A stretch of 64,000 nt of DNA, taken from assembly GCF_000953135.1 (NCBI RefSeq), contig NZ_LN614827.1, positions 711,001-775,000 of the forward strand. Direction: 5' to 3'. A program made the translations under genes and the position numbers. Below the pieces are notes generated by a model that had not been told where the DNA came from, searched no databases, and saw nothing but the letters and a program-made list of their open reading frames with translations. This stretch comes from Legionella fallonii LLAP-10. GTDB taxonomy: Bacteria; Pseudomonadota; Gammaproteobacteria; Legionellales; Legionellaceae. Within the stretch, counting starts at the first letter, position 1. Every line of letters begins with the position of its first letter. Shown here piece by piece: positions 8,282 through 17,831 of this stretch.

Positions 8282-9394
8282 TTATGAATCAACATCATCT
8301 TCGTTGGAAAATAAGGAGGGTTGGTGATACGGCTCCTCAGCTAAATCATGTTGAAAATGAACGCCAATCCCCAGTAAGCGAATTGGTTTAGAATGGCTCA
8401 GGCTAATTTTTTGAAATAACTCAAGATAATATTCTAAATTAAGTTGGCCACTTTTAATTTCGGCCGATGCTAATTTAAAATCACTGGTTTTTACTTTAAT
8501 GAACTGATTTTTTATTAGCAAATCAGCAGCATATTCCTGTATCCGGATGATTAATGTTTCATAAAGTTGACGAATTATGTTGATCGCTTCTTGGGGATCA
8601 ACAATATCAGATTGTAGTGTACGTTCTACGCTTAATGATTTACGTAATCTATGGGGCTGAATTGCTCGGTTATCAATACCTCTGGATTGGTAATACAATT
8701 GTTGTCCTAGTTTTCCGAAGTGTTTTATTAAAAACTCCAGAGAGTATTGATACAAATCATTACAGGTAAAAATATTTAATTGATTTAATTTTAACGTGGT
8801 GACTTTACCGACACCGAATAGCTTATTAATAGGAAGAGCTTTAACAAATTCACTGACTTGTGCTGGGGTGATGACGAATAGCCCATTAGGTTTTTTCCAT
8901 GCGCTAGCAATTTTTGCTAAGAATTTATTGGGGGCAACACCAGCTGAAGCAGTCAATTGGTGCTCGGTAAAAATTTTTTTTTGAATTGCTTGAGCCATGA
9001 GGGTAGCGCTGCCTTGACAATGGGGCGAGTTAGTCACGTCAAGAAAAGCTTCATCTAATGCTAGTGGTTCCACTAAGTCAGTAAATTGGTGAAAAATATT
9101 CTTTATTGATAAAGAAACTTCTCTATATTTAGACATATTGACCGGTAGTACTATTAAACTAGGACAAAGACGATAGGCCTTTGCGGTGGGCATGGCGGAA
9201 TGGATACCAAATTGACGTGCAATGTAATTACAAGTACATAAGACACCGCGTTGATTTGCTGAACCGCCAACGGCAACAGGTTTATTGTTTAGTAGTGGAT
9301 TGTCTCTAATTTCAATAGCAGCGTAAAAACAATCCATGTCGATGTGGATTATCTTACGTGGTGTTGTGATGTTATTGTCTTGTTGAATAGACAT
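8282..9394 (-). CDS. dinB: DNA polymerase IV (Y family)
   Basis: This is an error-prone translesion polymerase of 370 residues. The palm carboxylates are visible in IHIDMDCFYAAIE at the N-terminus and in LALDEAFLDVT around residue 105. SAGVAPNKFLAKIAS and PINKLFGVGKVTTLKL (helix-hairpin-helix) are typical of DinB. The C-terminal little-finger domain (KSLSVERTLQSDI) is intact. A final PSLFSNEDD segment resembles a beta-clamp-binding tail. Length is normal for the family. The neighbours are unrelated. No LexA site was identified. Confidence 0.95.
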   Translation of the reverse strand: MSIQQDNNITTPRKIIHIDMDCFYAAIEIRDNPLLNNKPVAVGGSANQRGVLCTCNYIARQFGIHSAMPTAKAYRLCPSLIVLPVNMSKYREVSLSIKNIFHQFTDLVEPLALDEAFLDVTNSPHCQGSATLMAQAIQKKIFTEHQLTASAGVAPNKFLAKIASAWKKPNGLFVITPAQVSEFVKALPINKLFGVGKVTTLKLNQLNIFTCNDLYQYSLEFLIKHFGKLGQQLYYQSRGIDNRAIQPHRLRKSLSVERTLQSDIVDPQEAINIIRQLYETLIIRIQEYAADLLIKNQFIKVKTSDFKLASAEIKSGQLNLEYYLELFQKISLSHSKPIRLLGIGVHFQHDLAEEPYHQPSLFSNEDDVDS

Positions 9395-9526
9395 AATCAG
9401 TGCGTTGATAGATAACTAGAGACTAAAATAGAATTAGGATGATATGCTCATCTTTAAAATTTAACTAGGCTATGTTGTTAAATTATTTAATTATTGAATG
9501 ATTCATTTTGCATAAGGAATTGCGTC

Positions 9527-10681
9527 ATGGCAAAAAAGAAAAGCATCAGTAGTAACTCTTCCTCTGCTGAATCGAACAATGAAGGGGCTGCTTGCCCAAT
9601 TAGAGTAAAAAAGCAGAAAGAGATCAATCTAGCGGTTCAAGGTGGAGGCGCTCACGGTGCTTTTGCTTGGGGAGTCATTGATCGCCTTTTAGAGGATGAT
9701 AGAATTAGCATCGAGGGTATTAGTGGTACCAGTGCTGGCTCATTAAATGCTGCAGTTTTAGCTTATGGCTTATTGGAAGGAAGTGAGAGAGCCCGGGAGA
9801 GGCTGGAAAATTTTTGGTGGGATATTGCCCAAGCGGGCGTACTTTATAACCCCTGTAAACAATTTCCCTGGGAAACATTCTGGTATGGTGAACACCATAT
9901 GGATCAATGTTTGGGATATCAGTATTTTCAAACTTTAACGCGATGGTTTTCTCCTTATCAGCTTAATCCACATGATTTTAATCCCTTAAAAGACGTGTTA
10001 TTGAAGCATGTTGATTTTTCTAGGCTGCAACAATGCCAAGTGACTAAACTTTTTCTTTCAGCAACGAATGTGCGCACAGGCCAGGTCCGAGTTTTTCATA
10101 CTGATGAGATTACTTCTGATGTGGTTCTCGCCTCTGCATGCCTCCCCTATATTTTCAAAGCTGTCGAGATAGATGGTGAGTATTATTGGGATGGGGGATA
10201 TACTGGTAATCCCGCATTATTTCCATTCTTCTACTATGTAGAAAATCCAGACATTATGATCATTCATGTGAATCCTATAGAGCGACCATCTCCGCCAACG
10301 CAACCATCTGATATCTTCAACCGCATTAACGAAATTTCCTTTAACTCCGCTCTTCTAAGAGAATTTCGTTCTATCGCCTTTGTTCATAAGCTCATAGATG
10401 AAGATTGGTTGAAAGATGAGTATAAAAATAAATTGAAATACGTTTTTGTTCACTCAATAAGTGCTGATACGGCATTACAGGATCTGTCTACTGCAAGTAA
10501 GCTATCTAGTGATTGGAATTTTTTATTAAGATTACGTAACAGGGGAATGGCAAAAGCCAGCGAATGGTTAGCTCGTAATTATGACCATATTGGGGTGAAA
10601 TCTACATTAGATTTGCGCTACGAATTAACTTCTGATAAGCGAAAAAAATCAGCTTTATCTAGTAACGAAAAAACAGAGTAG
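9527..10681 (+). CDS. Patatin-like phospholipase
   Basis: This 384-residue patatin-domain protein probably hydrolyses acyl esters of phospholipids. It shows the oxyanion loop GGGAHGAFAWGV, the nucleophile elbow GTSAGSLNA (Ser of G-x-S-x-G) and the dyad aspartate in DGGYTGNPALFP. A TTG at 9494 is in frame, but ATG 9527 has AAGGA at the right distance and is preferred. There is no signal peptide. The N-terminus is lysine- and serine-rich (MAKKKSISSNSSS). Patatins are numerous in Legionella, some secreted by Dot/Icm (the VipD family), but this one resembles the general bacterial type. A second, different patatin lies at 48017. Confidence 0.9.
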   Translation: MAKKKSISSNSSSAESNNEGAACPIRVKKQKEINLAVQGGGAHGAFAWGVIDRLLEDDRISIEGISGTSAGSLNAAVLAYGLLEGSERARERLENFWWDIAQAGVLYNPCKQFPWETFWYGEHHMDQCLGYQYFQTLTRWFSPYQLNPHDFNPLKDVLLKHVDFSRLQQCQVTKLFLSATNVRTGQVRVFHTDEITSDVVLASACLPYIFKAVEIDGEYYWDGGYTGNPALFPFFYYVENPDIMIIHVNPIERPSPPTQPSDIFNRINEISFNSALLREFRSIAFVHKLIDEDWLKDEYKNKLKYVFVHSISADTALQDLSTASKLSSDWNFLLRLRNRGMAKASEWLARNYDHIGVKSTLDLRYELTSDKRKKSALSSNEKTE

Positions 10682-10762
10682 GCTTATTTTTAAACTTAAG
10701 GGCTATAAAATTCCCTATATGATTGATTATAAAAATTAAAATTCAATTTTTAATAAAATTGT

Positions 10763-12646
10763 ATGAATCAAACAAGATATGGGCAATATTTGACATTTTT
10801 GGAAAAAAATTTAAAATGTGCTTCTACAACAATCCAACTATTCGCAAGATATCACCCAATGGTAAAAAAAGATAAGAAACAAATCTCAAAAGGTTCGACT
10901 ACGCAAAATGTTTTTGCATTGGTAAAGGACTATTTTATTAATTCAGATGAAAAGCTCGTTGCTTGGTTGCATGTCATAGGAATAACACTTTGTGTGGTAA
11001 GTCTTGTAGCCTTAATGACTCTTTTGGGTTGGTGGTCAGCCGGTTTTTGGGCGGCACTTGCTGCAAAAGAATTAACGGCATTTCTTATCTGTATGGGGCA
11101 ATTTGCCTTAATGCTTGGGGCTTGCGTTGGTGTTTATGTTTTAAAAAGTTATCTTATTGGCCAGCTTTCTATACTATGGCGCAATTGGTTGACCAATAAA
11201 ACTCTTGACAAACTATTTAATGGTGAAAATAACTACCTGGATTTAAAACGTTTTTCGTCTCAAATTGATAATATTTCACAGCGTATTCAAGAAGATATTA
11301 AGTCTTTTGTAGAGCTCACCTTGTCTTTAAGCTTTGATTTTTTGAACTCTGTTCTTACCTTAGGTGCTTTTGTTGGCACTTTATGGGTTGTGGGTGGTGC
11401 TTTGTCATTTGTGCTTTTCGGGGTCAATATCGTCATTCCCGGGTATTTAGTTTGGGCCGCACTCCTTACTGCCGTACTTGCCACGGTCGCAACTCATTAT
11501 ATAGGAAAATCACTAGCTGAAACTAATAAGCAAGAAGAACAGGCTGAAGCTGACTTGAGGCAGGACTTAGACATACTCAACAATGATGCAGAAAACATTG
11601 CGCAAGAACAGGGAGAAAAGTATTACAAAAGAGAGTTGGTGACCAGAGTTCAAGATATTAAGGATATTGCTAGCCTAAAATTGTACATCCAAACAAAGCT
11701 TGTCGCGTTTCAAAATTTTTATATGCAGATTTATGAGATTTTACCTAATTTACTCGCCGCACCGCTCTATTTTTCTGGGCTTATTGAATTAGCTCAGCTC
11801 ATGCAAGTGGGGATGGCATTTGGCCAGGTGAGTTCTTCTTTTAGTTGGTTTGCTGACACTTATGAAAACCTTGCTACCTATGAGACTAATGTAGAGCGTA
11901 TTACGGAGTTGAATTATGCACTGGAGCCCGATGGCTTAACATCTAACTCCAAATCTATTGTGGTCAAGCAAAAGAATAAAGAGACGTTGAATATCAAACA
12001 TCTGGATATTATGCAACCACAGGCATCCAGTACCCAATATATTATGCGTAATTTGAATTTAAAATTTAAACCAGGGGAACACGTTTTAATTAAAGGCCCA
12101 TCTGGCTTAGGTAAGAGTACGTTGTTTAAAGCAATTGCCGGAACTTGGAAATATGGCGAAGGTAAAATTAGCGTACCTGAGGGGAAGAGTCTGTATTTTT
12201 TACCGCAAAAGCCAACTTTGCCGCACGATACTCTAGCTGCTATTTTAGCTTATCCTGACTCAGCTGAAACTTATACCGAAGAGCAATATATTGCTGTATT
12301 GAAAGCGATTGGAGGCATGGACGAATTTATTGCTAAATTACATGAGAAACGTCCTTGGTCAAAAGAGTTGTCAGGGGGGCAACAGCAACGTATTTCTTTT
12401 GCCAGAGCTTTATTGAAAAAACCAGATTGGCTTTTCTTAGACGAAGCAACCGCCTCACTGGATGAAGAAAGCGAGCATCGTGTTTATAGTTTGGTAAAAG
12501 AATTAAAGAACACGACCATTGTTAGTATTGCTCATAGACAAACTGTCGAAAAATATCATGGTAGGGTGGTGAACTTTAGAGTCAATGCTGCTAAAGAAGT
12601 CGAAGTACAAGAACAAGAGCTTCGAACTGCCAGCGTGGGGATGTAG
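10763..12646 (+). CDS. ABC transporter, fused permease and ATPase (YddA/ABC_membrane_2 type)
   Basis: This 627-residue half-transporter should work as a dimer in the inner membrane. The N-terminal domain has about five to six hydrophobic segments between residues 65 and 370, including LHVIGITLCVVSLVALMTLL, and a Q/E-rich coiled cytoplasmic loop. The ATPase follows: Walker A GPSGLGKSTLFKAIAG, signature LSGGQQQRISFARALL, Walker B WLFLDEATASLD and switch histidine SIAHRQ. This order and the ABCD-like permease fit the YddA/SbmA-related family. No clear ribosome site precedes ATG 10763. ATG 10859 is an alternative. The substrate is unknown. Confidence 0.88.
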   Translation: MNQTRYGQYLTFLEKNLKCASTTIQLFARYHPMVKKDKKQISKGSTTQNVFALVKDYFINSDEKLVAWLHVIGITLCVVSLVALMTLLGWWSAGFWAALAAKELTAFLICMGQFALMLGACVGVYVLKSYLIGQLSILWRNWLTNKTLDKLFNGENNYLDLKRFSSQIDNISQRIQEDIKSFVELTLSLSFDFLNSVLTLGAFVGTLWVVGGALSFVLFGVNIVIPGYLVWAALLTAVLATVATHYIGKSLAETNKQEEQAEADLRQDLDILNNDAENIAQEQGEKYYKRELVTRVQDIKDIASLKLYIQTKLVAFQNFYMQIYEILPNLLAAPLYFSGLIELAQLMQVGMAFGQVSSSFSWFADTYENLATYETNVERITELNYALEPDGLTSNSKSIVVKQKNKETLNIKHLDIMQPQASSTQYIMRNLNLKFKPGEHVLIKGPSGLGKSTLFKAIAGTWKYGEGKISVPEGKSLYFLPQKPTLPHDTLAAILAYPDSAETYTEEQYIAVLKAIGGMDEFIAKLHEKRPWSKELSGGQQQRISFARALLKKPDWLFLDEATASLDEESEHRVYSLVKELKNTTIVSIAHRQTVEKYHGRVVNFRVNAAKEVEVQEQELRTASVGM

Positions 12647-12730
12647 GATCTTTATCCTGGGTGGCGCATCGTGCAAGAACCTTTTCTAATTAATGCCAGC
12701 AACTAATGTGTTGAGTTTGGCCTATTCGCA

Positions 12731-12799
12731 TCGCCGACGAAAGTCGGCATCCATCAAATGTTCAATATCCAATGGATACCGGCTTTCGCCGGTAATTCG
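12731..12799. repeat. Palindromic dispersed repeat (about 70 bases)
   Basis: The element is an imperfect inverted repeat. One arm reads CGCCGACGAAAGTCGGCATC and the other GGATACCGGCTTTCGCCGG, each arm itself a small hairpin, separated by about 20 bases. The same element occurs at 62743-62813 in the opposite order and half of it at 54087-54120. It lies in a 445-base gap that holds no convincing gene. Confidence 0.75.
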
Positions 12800-13091
12800 T
12801 CTGAAAGAAGATCTTGTTTCAAACTCGCTGTGGCGAGGAACATATGAGAGGGCACGGAGCGTAGTAGGTCGAATTGCCCGACAAAAGATATTGGGTTAAG
12901 CAGGAGCCTCATGTTAGACCAAGAGGTCAACCTATGTTTGCTTGACTCAACAATCTTGATTGGGTAAAAATGATCCGTAATCGTCATGTTAAGGTCTTTT
13001 ACTTTTACCTTAACTTAATGGCAATGGAGGGCATTAGAACGATATTGGACCAATAGTCAAAATGCCCTAATCTACTTACAAATGAGGGATT

Positions 13092-14087
13092 ATGAGCATT
13101 TACCATCATCTTAATAGAGTCAATTTAGGTTTTTTCCCCACGCCACTCGTTTTTTTAAAAAATTTAACCGCCCACTTAAATGGTCCTCAGATTTATATGA
13201 AAAGAGATGACTGTACTGGACTTGCTACTGGTGGTAATAAAACAAGAAAACTGGAGTTTTTGCTTGCGCAGGCACTAGAGCAACAGTGTGACACTTTGCT
13301 CACAGCGGGAGGAATGCAATCGAATCATGTGCGTCAGACTGCGGCTGCTGCGGCACAGTTTGGTTTAAAATGCGTGGCGGTGGTTAATGAGTCACGTTAT
13401 AGAGAGGATGTGTTATACAAAAATAATGGAAATATTGTTCTTGATCGTATTTTTGGCGCCACGTTACATATTATGCCCAAAGAGACCAATGTCGAAGAGG
13501 AAATGGATAGGGTTTATAGGGATCTAAAAAAGGAAGGGGCTAAACCTTATTTAATTCCGTTAGGTGGGTCTAGTGAAATTGGTGCAATGGGCTATGTTGC
13601 TGCAGCAGAAGAAACCTACCAGCAATGCAAAGACAACCAGATTGATGCAACCCATCTTATTTGTGCTGTAGGAACCGGGGGGACTCAATCAGGGTTGGTC
13701 ATTGGTAAACACCTCAACGATTGGGATGTGGCTGTTCAAGGATTTAGCGTAGGCGTTAAAAATCCCGTAGAAAAAATACGGGTATCTCAAGTTCTTGATT
13801 CCACGTGTAGATTGCTAAATATTAATCCAGACCAATTAGCAGATTCTTACGAAATTGATGAGGATTACATTGGCATTGGCTACGGACAAACGACGCCTGA
13901 ATCTCTTGCTGCTATTAAACTGGTAGCACAAACCGAAGGAATTTTATTAGATCCTGTTTATACAGGTAAAGCAATGGCGGGATTGATTGATTACATTATG
14001 AAAGGCCGATTTAAAAAGAGTGATGTGATTGTCTTTTTTCATACTGGTGGCACGGCTGCTTTGGCCGCTTATGCCAATGAGTTTTAA
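13092..14087 (+). CDS. dcyD: D-cysteine desulfhydrase (PLP-dependent, ACC deaminase family)
   Basis: This 331-residue cytoplasmic enzyme should convert D-cysteine to pyruvate, ammonia and sulfide. The PLP lysine lies in GGNKTRKLEFLLAQ, with the substrate-binding MQSNHVRQTAAAAA and a phosphate-binding GTGGTQSGL loop. DPVYTGKAMAGL matches the family C-terminus. Overall length equals that of DcyD. ATG 13092 follows GAGGGA. The family also contains 1-aminocyclopropane-1-carboxylate deaminase, which motif reading alone does not exclude. Confidence 0.88.
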   Translation: MSIYHHLNRVNLGFFPTPLVFLKNLTAHLNGPQIYMKRDDCTGLATGGNKTRKLEFLLAQALEQQCDTLLTAGGMQSNHVRQTAAAAAQFGLKCVAVVNESRYREDVLYKNNGNIVLDRIFGATLHIMPKETNVEEEMDRVYRDLKKEGAKPYLIPLGGSSEIGAMGYVAAAEETYQQCKDNQIDATHLICAVGTGGTQSGLVIGKHLNDWDVAVQGFSVGVKNPVEKIRVSQVLDSTCRLLNINPDQLADSYEIDEDYIGIGYGQTTPESLAAIKLVAQTEGILLDPVYTGKAMAGLIDYIMKGRFKKSDVIVFFHTGGTAALAAYANEF

Positions 14088-14116
14088 TTCAAGCCTAGCA
14101 ATCCTCTGGATGACAA

Positions 14117-14140
14117 GGTCGGGCAATATGTAGCCCGGCC
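14117..14140. terminator. GC-rich hairpin between convergent genes
   Basis: GGTCGGGC / GCCCGGCC forms an 8-base stem with one G-T pair and an 8-base loop. It lies between dcyD and the glutathione peroxidase gene. It is closely similar to the hairpin at 1964-1987. Confidence 0.5.
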
Positions 14141-14158
14141 GGTGATGAGGTGAAAGGA

Positions 14159-14689
14159 TTAAGGCTTCTCTGCAAGCGCTTTTTCTATGCTTTTAATCAA
14201 TCGTGATGAGCTCGGAGAGGTAAAGGAATAGAAATAAGTAATGAGCTTTCCATTTTGATCGATTAAATATTTATGAAAATTCCATTTTGGTGCGCTGCCA
14301 AATCCTAATTTCTTCTTGGCCCAAAGATAAAAGGGATGAGCCGTTTTTCCCAAAACGACTTCTTTAGAGGTCATTGGGAATGAAACACCATAGTTTATTT
14401 GGCAAAAATTTGTAATTTCTTCCTCACTACCGGGCTCTTGTCCTCCGAAGTCATTGGAAGGCACCCCTAATATAACCAGGCCTTTATCTTTATACTGCTC
14501 ATAGAGTTTTTCTAAACCAACATACTGGGGGGTAAATCCACATTTAGAAGCGGTATTCACTATGAGTAGAACTTTGCCACGAAAAGAGTTAAGAGGTAAG
14601 GGTTTATGCCCCGCTAAAGTATGGAATGAGTAGTCATAGGCATTATCCCGTAACGTGACCGTGTTATCAGGTGATTCTGTAATAGCCAT
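14159..14689 (-). CDS. Glutathione peroxidase family protein
   Basis: This 176-residue thiol peroxidase should reduce organic or hydrogen peroxides. The peroxidatic cysteine lies in VNTASKCGFTPQY, and the tetrad glutamine in GGQEPGS and the Trp/Asn in KWNFHKYLI are present. The usual PCNQFGGQEPG is PSNDFGGQEPG here, so the frequent second cysteine and a Gln are replaced. ATG 14689 gives the normal length. The in-frame start at 14716 is less likely. It lies directly downstream of the porin gene and may be cotranscribed with it. Confidence 0.9.
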   Translation of the reverse strand: MAITESPDNTVTLRDNAYDYSFHTLAGHKPLPLNSFRGKVLLIVNTASKCGFTPQYVGLEKLYEQYKDKGLVILGVPSNDFGGQEPGSEEEITNFCQINYGVSFPMTSKEVVLGKTAHPFYLWAKKKLGFGSAPKWNFHKYLIDQNGKLITYFYSFTSPSSSRLIKSIEKALAEKP

Positions 14690-14718
14690 TTTATATGTCC
14701 TAATAAAAGAAAACAAAG

Positions 14719-16344
14719 TTAGAAATGTGCAATAACATCCATAGCTCCTAATACAGTATGACGCTTGTTGGGCGAAATTCCAGCATTAGCATTTCCGTTA
14801 AATGCATTGGTATCCAGCGCATAATCGTAGTCAACTTCAGGGCGGATCTCAATTTGTGGTGAGAGCCAATGTTGCCAGCCTAGTCCAAAATTGAGGTAGC
14901 GAGTTTTTACACCAGTACGTTGCCCTACTTGATCATCGTAAAATTCAGGCCTAAATGAAATATTATCTAATGGTGAGAATTGATAATTGATATAGGCTAC
15001 AGTGCCAATAGTTGTTGCGGTGCAAGTAAGCGCTAATGGATTACTGCATTGAGCGCCATTGGGCGCATTAAACGGTATATGCTGTGGCGAAAAGGGCGTC
15101 CCTCCGTTTGCAATGGCTGCTGTTGCAATGGGATTGTTGATGTTAGCTACATTGTTTTGGTGTAGGGAATAGATTTCATAAGAAATATGCCAGCGATCAT
15201 TAAATTTATGATAGAAGGTAAATCCATACCATTGCAGATTATTGTAACCCCAGGCACCGTTATTAATGCCATTCATGCAAGGATAAAAGGTATCTTTACC
15301 ATCATTCCAAGTAAAACGAGCGCAGGCAAGAACTGAGGCTTGAGCGCCAGGATCTTTTAAGAAGGTTGCTCCTGGATACAATGGATTGGGATCGGGATTA
15401 TTTATTTTCTTGCCTATATTCCAAACAGTCGTTTCTGTTCCTCCGACCAGACCAAGTTGAAGGATAACGTTCTTCGTGACCGCTAAACTGGCCACTAGAC
15501 CTTCATTGGTATAGTTGTCGAAACTGTAGGTCATAGAGTGCGAATACATATAATTATTGGGGGCGAGCTGAGCTTCTATATCTGGGATAGATATAAAACG
15601 ACCAAGACGAAGAACTAGACCTTCGGCAACATTAGGGAGGTACAATTCACCATACATCATAGGGAAGTCATAGCCGTTGACGTTATTCTCCTGCAAAAGC
15701 TGATAACTGGCTATGCCATACGAAGTAGTGTAACGGTAGTTTTCTCCATAAATTGTTGAAAAGCGAAATCCCCAATCGATATGACTGGTCTGCACGGTAT
15801 CGGGAACACGCTCTATGTAGATCACGGCTTGATCCAGTTGCCCGGTATTAGGCGTATACATGTAAGCCATAGGCGCGTTGCCTCCCGGCGATACGGTATT
15901 GCTACTGAAGTTTCCCCCGCCATTGACCCAGCCGTATACCTGGATATGTTTTTTTTCCAGCCATTGACCCGTAGTGGTATTAGCAATGCCTACCATCAGA
16001 GGACTATCTACTGAGTTAGGTCGACTGACTCCTATTGATGTAGTTGCTCCGTAAGGCCATTCGGTAAATGGCATCGGTGGGGTGGATTGAGGCGTAGCTG
16101 GCCAGCCTGGTCTATGCGATGGGGGAGCATGGGGATCAGCGGGAGCTGTTGCATGTCCCATTTCCAATTTGTAATAACGTAAGAAACGAGTGATAAAGTC
16201 ATTCCCTAAATACTCATCCAAACAGTTATAATCAGTATACGGATCACATGTTGCGGTGTTCTCTTTAGCCCAAGAGGGGAGAGTAACTATGCTTGAGGCC
16301 AGATAGCATAATATTGCACTAATAATGAGTTTTTTCAAAATCAA
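14719..16344 (-). CDS. Outer membrane beta-barrel porin (OmpL-like, BBP2 family)
   Basis: This 541-residue exported protein has a signal peptide (MILKKLIISAILCYLASSIVTLPSWA). Its mature part alternates aromatic and polar residues as in beta-barrels. A Pro-rich linker (PADPHAPPSHRPGWPATPQ) precedes the barrel. YGELYLPNVAEGLVLRLGRF and the closing strands (GLGWQHWLSPQIEIRPEVDYDYA) fit the putative beta-barrel porin-2 family. The last residue is Phe (VIAHF), as expected for BAM recognition. It presumably acts as an outer-membrane channel of unknown substrate. The peroxidase gene follows closely. Confidence 0.85.
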   Translation of the reverse strand: MILKKLIISAILCYLASSIVTLPSWAKENTATCDPYTDYNCLDEYLGNDFITRFLRYYKLEMGHATAPADPHAPPSHRPGWPATPQSTPPMPFTEWPYGATTSIGVSRPNSVDSPLMVGIANTTTGQWLEKKHIQVYGWVNGGGNFSSNTVSPGGNAPMAYMYTPNTGQLDQAVIYIERVPDTVQTSHIDWGFRFSTIYGENYRYTTSYGIASYQLLQENNVNGYDFPMMYGELYLPNVAEGLVLRLGRFISIPDIEAQLAPNNYMYSHSMTYSFDNYTNEGLVASLAVTKNVILQLGLVGGTETTVWNIGKKINNPDPNPLYPGATFLKDPGAQASVLACARFTWNDGKDTFYPCMNGINNGAWGYNNLQWYGFTFYHKFNDRWHISYEIYSLHQNNVANINNPIATAAIANGGTPFSPQHIPFNAPNGAQCSNPLALTCTATTIGTVAYINYQFSPLDNISFRPEFYDDQVGQRTGVKTRYLNFGLGWQHWLSPQIEIRPEVDYDYALDTNAFNGNANAGISPNKRHTVLGAMDVIAHF

Positions 16345-16535
16345 TCCCTTGCAAAAGCGCTTACTGTAGCCGGTTTTTAATAAAAAGACTAGGACATCAT
16401 TGTCGACTGGCTCAGGGGCTTATGTATCGATTCGTTTTATTGGGCTAGCTTGATATTTGAATCGGTAGATGGAGATTCTTGATTACGCTGGCGCTGCATC
16501 AACGCTACGTCTTTGGTGCTCAAACCGAGTATTGC

Positions 16536-17363
16536 TTATCTAATTGCATGAAGAATGGCTGCAAAATAGTGGGGTTGTTCAGGTCTGGGATACCACGCTA
16601 ATGAGCTGTGGCTAAGATAGGCTTTATTCTCATTGATAACATGTAGTTCCCCTGATTGGATATAGCGCTCCGCGAACTCTTGTGAGAGTACGCCATAACC
16701 TAGTTCGGCAATAAATAATTGTGCGATACTTTCTGTATTATTGACGAAATGGCGTTCAGGTTGAATCGCGTGTAATAAATCATATTTTTTTAAATAGGAA
16801 AAAGTCATCTGATCTTCTTGATCAAAATCAATTATTTTCTCATTTGAGATAATATCGAGCAGAGTGCGGTGCTTCCATTTTGAAGAGCAAACTAATAAAT
16901 AATGTTCTGGTAATAAAGGTTTGCTGTCCATTTCAGGAGTAATTTGTTCTGGACGTAGAATCGCTACATCGAATGCTCCTGATTTCAATTGATGGCTGAT
17001 ATCAAAACCATCATCAATTAAAAAGGATAAATGTAATTTAGGAAGCTCGTTCATTACCGCTTGGCAATGTGGAATCACTCGTGAGCGCATCATACTGGTT
17101 GGGCCAGCGATTTTTATACGTATATTGGATACAACCCCGGCTCCTTGAATGCTTGCAAGCACGGTTCCTCCCATTTCGCTTACTTGTTGGCAATAACGAT
17201 GTAATTGTTCTCCCTCCGGAGTTAATAACATTCCTGTGCGACTGCGTATGAATAAGGTGGTATTCATCTTTTTTTCCAAAAGCCGTAGACGTTGCGTTAC
17301 TGCTGTTTGGGTTAAAAAAAGTGATTCTGCTGCGGCATGAACAGTTCCCTCTTTAACGATCAC
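16536..17363 (-). CDS. LysR-family transcriptional regulator, 5' end altered
   Basis: This DNA-binding regulator has the LysR helix-turn-helix (TVHAAAESLFLTQTAVTQRLRLLEKK split across residues 7-32) and an effector-binding domain. The annotated start is GTG 17363. Upstream in the same frame the sequence still reads like a LysR N-terminus (LNSPQLLAFEVI) but ends at a TGA around 17394-17396 with no ATG. The natural start codon is therefore missing, apparently lost at the junction with the arginase remnant. A GTG start would remove the first helix. The protein may be non-functional or poorly expressed. Confidence 0.75.
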   Translation of the reverse strand: MIVKEGTVHAAAESLFLTQTAVTQRLRLLEKKMNTTLFIRSRTGMLLTPEGEQLHRYCQQVSEMGGTVLASIQGAGVVSNIRIKIAGPTSMMRSRVIPHCQAVMNELPKLHLSFLIDDGFDISHQLKSGAFDVAILRPEQITPEMDSKPLLPEHYLLVCSSKWKHRTLLDIISNEKIIDFDQEDQMTFSYLKKYDLLHAIQPERHFVNNTESIAQLFIAELGYGVLSQEFAERYIQSGELHVINENKAYLSHSSLAWYPRPEQPHYFAAILHAIR

Positions 17364-17397
17364 TTCAAATGCTAATAATTGCGGTGAGTTTAGTCAC

Positions 17398-17691
17398 TTG
17401 TGTCTGGACTTGATGGTGCAAAAAATTGTTACTCAATTTTCGGGATTAAAATATCTTTACTTCTCAGTCGATCTCGATGGCCTAAACCCTTCATGCGCTC
17501 CTGGCGTGGAAAGCCCTTATCCTGGGGGACCGGATATAAATCAAGTGATTTATTTAATTCACAAACTAAAAGAACATTTTGTTTATGTTGGCATGGATAT
17601 TAGTGAGCTCATACCCAAACTTGATCCCAATCATGTTACTGCTTTATCCGCCGCACGGATTCTGAAAGAATTTTATGGTAGTTCCATTTAA
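17398..17691 (+). pseudogene. C-terminal remnant of an arginase/agmatinase-family gene
   Basis: The frame encodes only the last 97 residues or so of a ureohydrolase. It retains the metal-binding Asp pair in YFSVDLDGLNPSCAPGV, then SPYPGG and VYVGMDISELIPKLDP, which are typical of arginase, agmatinase and formiminoglutamase C-termini. Family members are about 300 residues, so roughly the first two thirds, including the GGDHS-type metal motifs, are gone. The remnant abuts the headless LysR gene, which is transcribed away from it. A divergent regulator/enzyme pair with one deletion through the shared promoter explains both. Confidence 0.85.
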
Positions 17692-17723
17692 GAAATCAGT
17701 TCTATGTAGAATAATTTCAGCAT

Positions 17724-17776
17724 GAAGTGGCTCCAGTTATGGATACCGCGGTCGATGCCGCGGTAATTCGGCCTTA
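17724..17776 (-). repeat. Single copy of the tandem-array repeat unit, inverted
   Basis: Bases such as GGCTCCAGTTATGGATACCG and CCGCGGTAATTCGGC match the reverse complement of the unit that builds the arrays at 26162 and 28713, including the CCGCGG palindrome. It lies in the 140-base gap after the arginase remnant. Confidence 0.75.
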
Positions 17777-17831
17777 GAGCGCTATTTCTTCCTTAACGTG
17801 ACGGCTATTGCAAATGTGGGCACTTATGCAA

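Noticed and set aside
12693..12987. Open frames on both strands in the gap after the ABC transporter
   Set aside because: They run through the palindromic repeat element, which keeps both strands open by chance.
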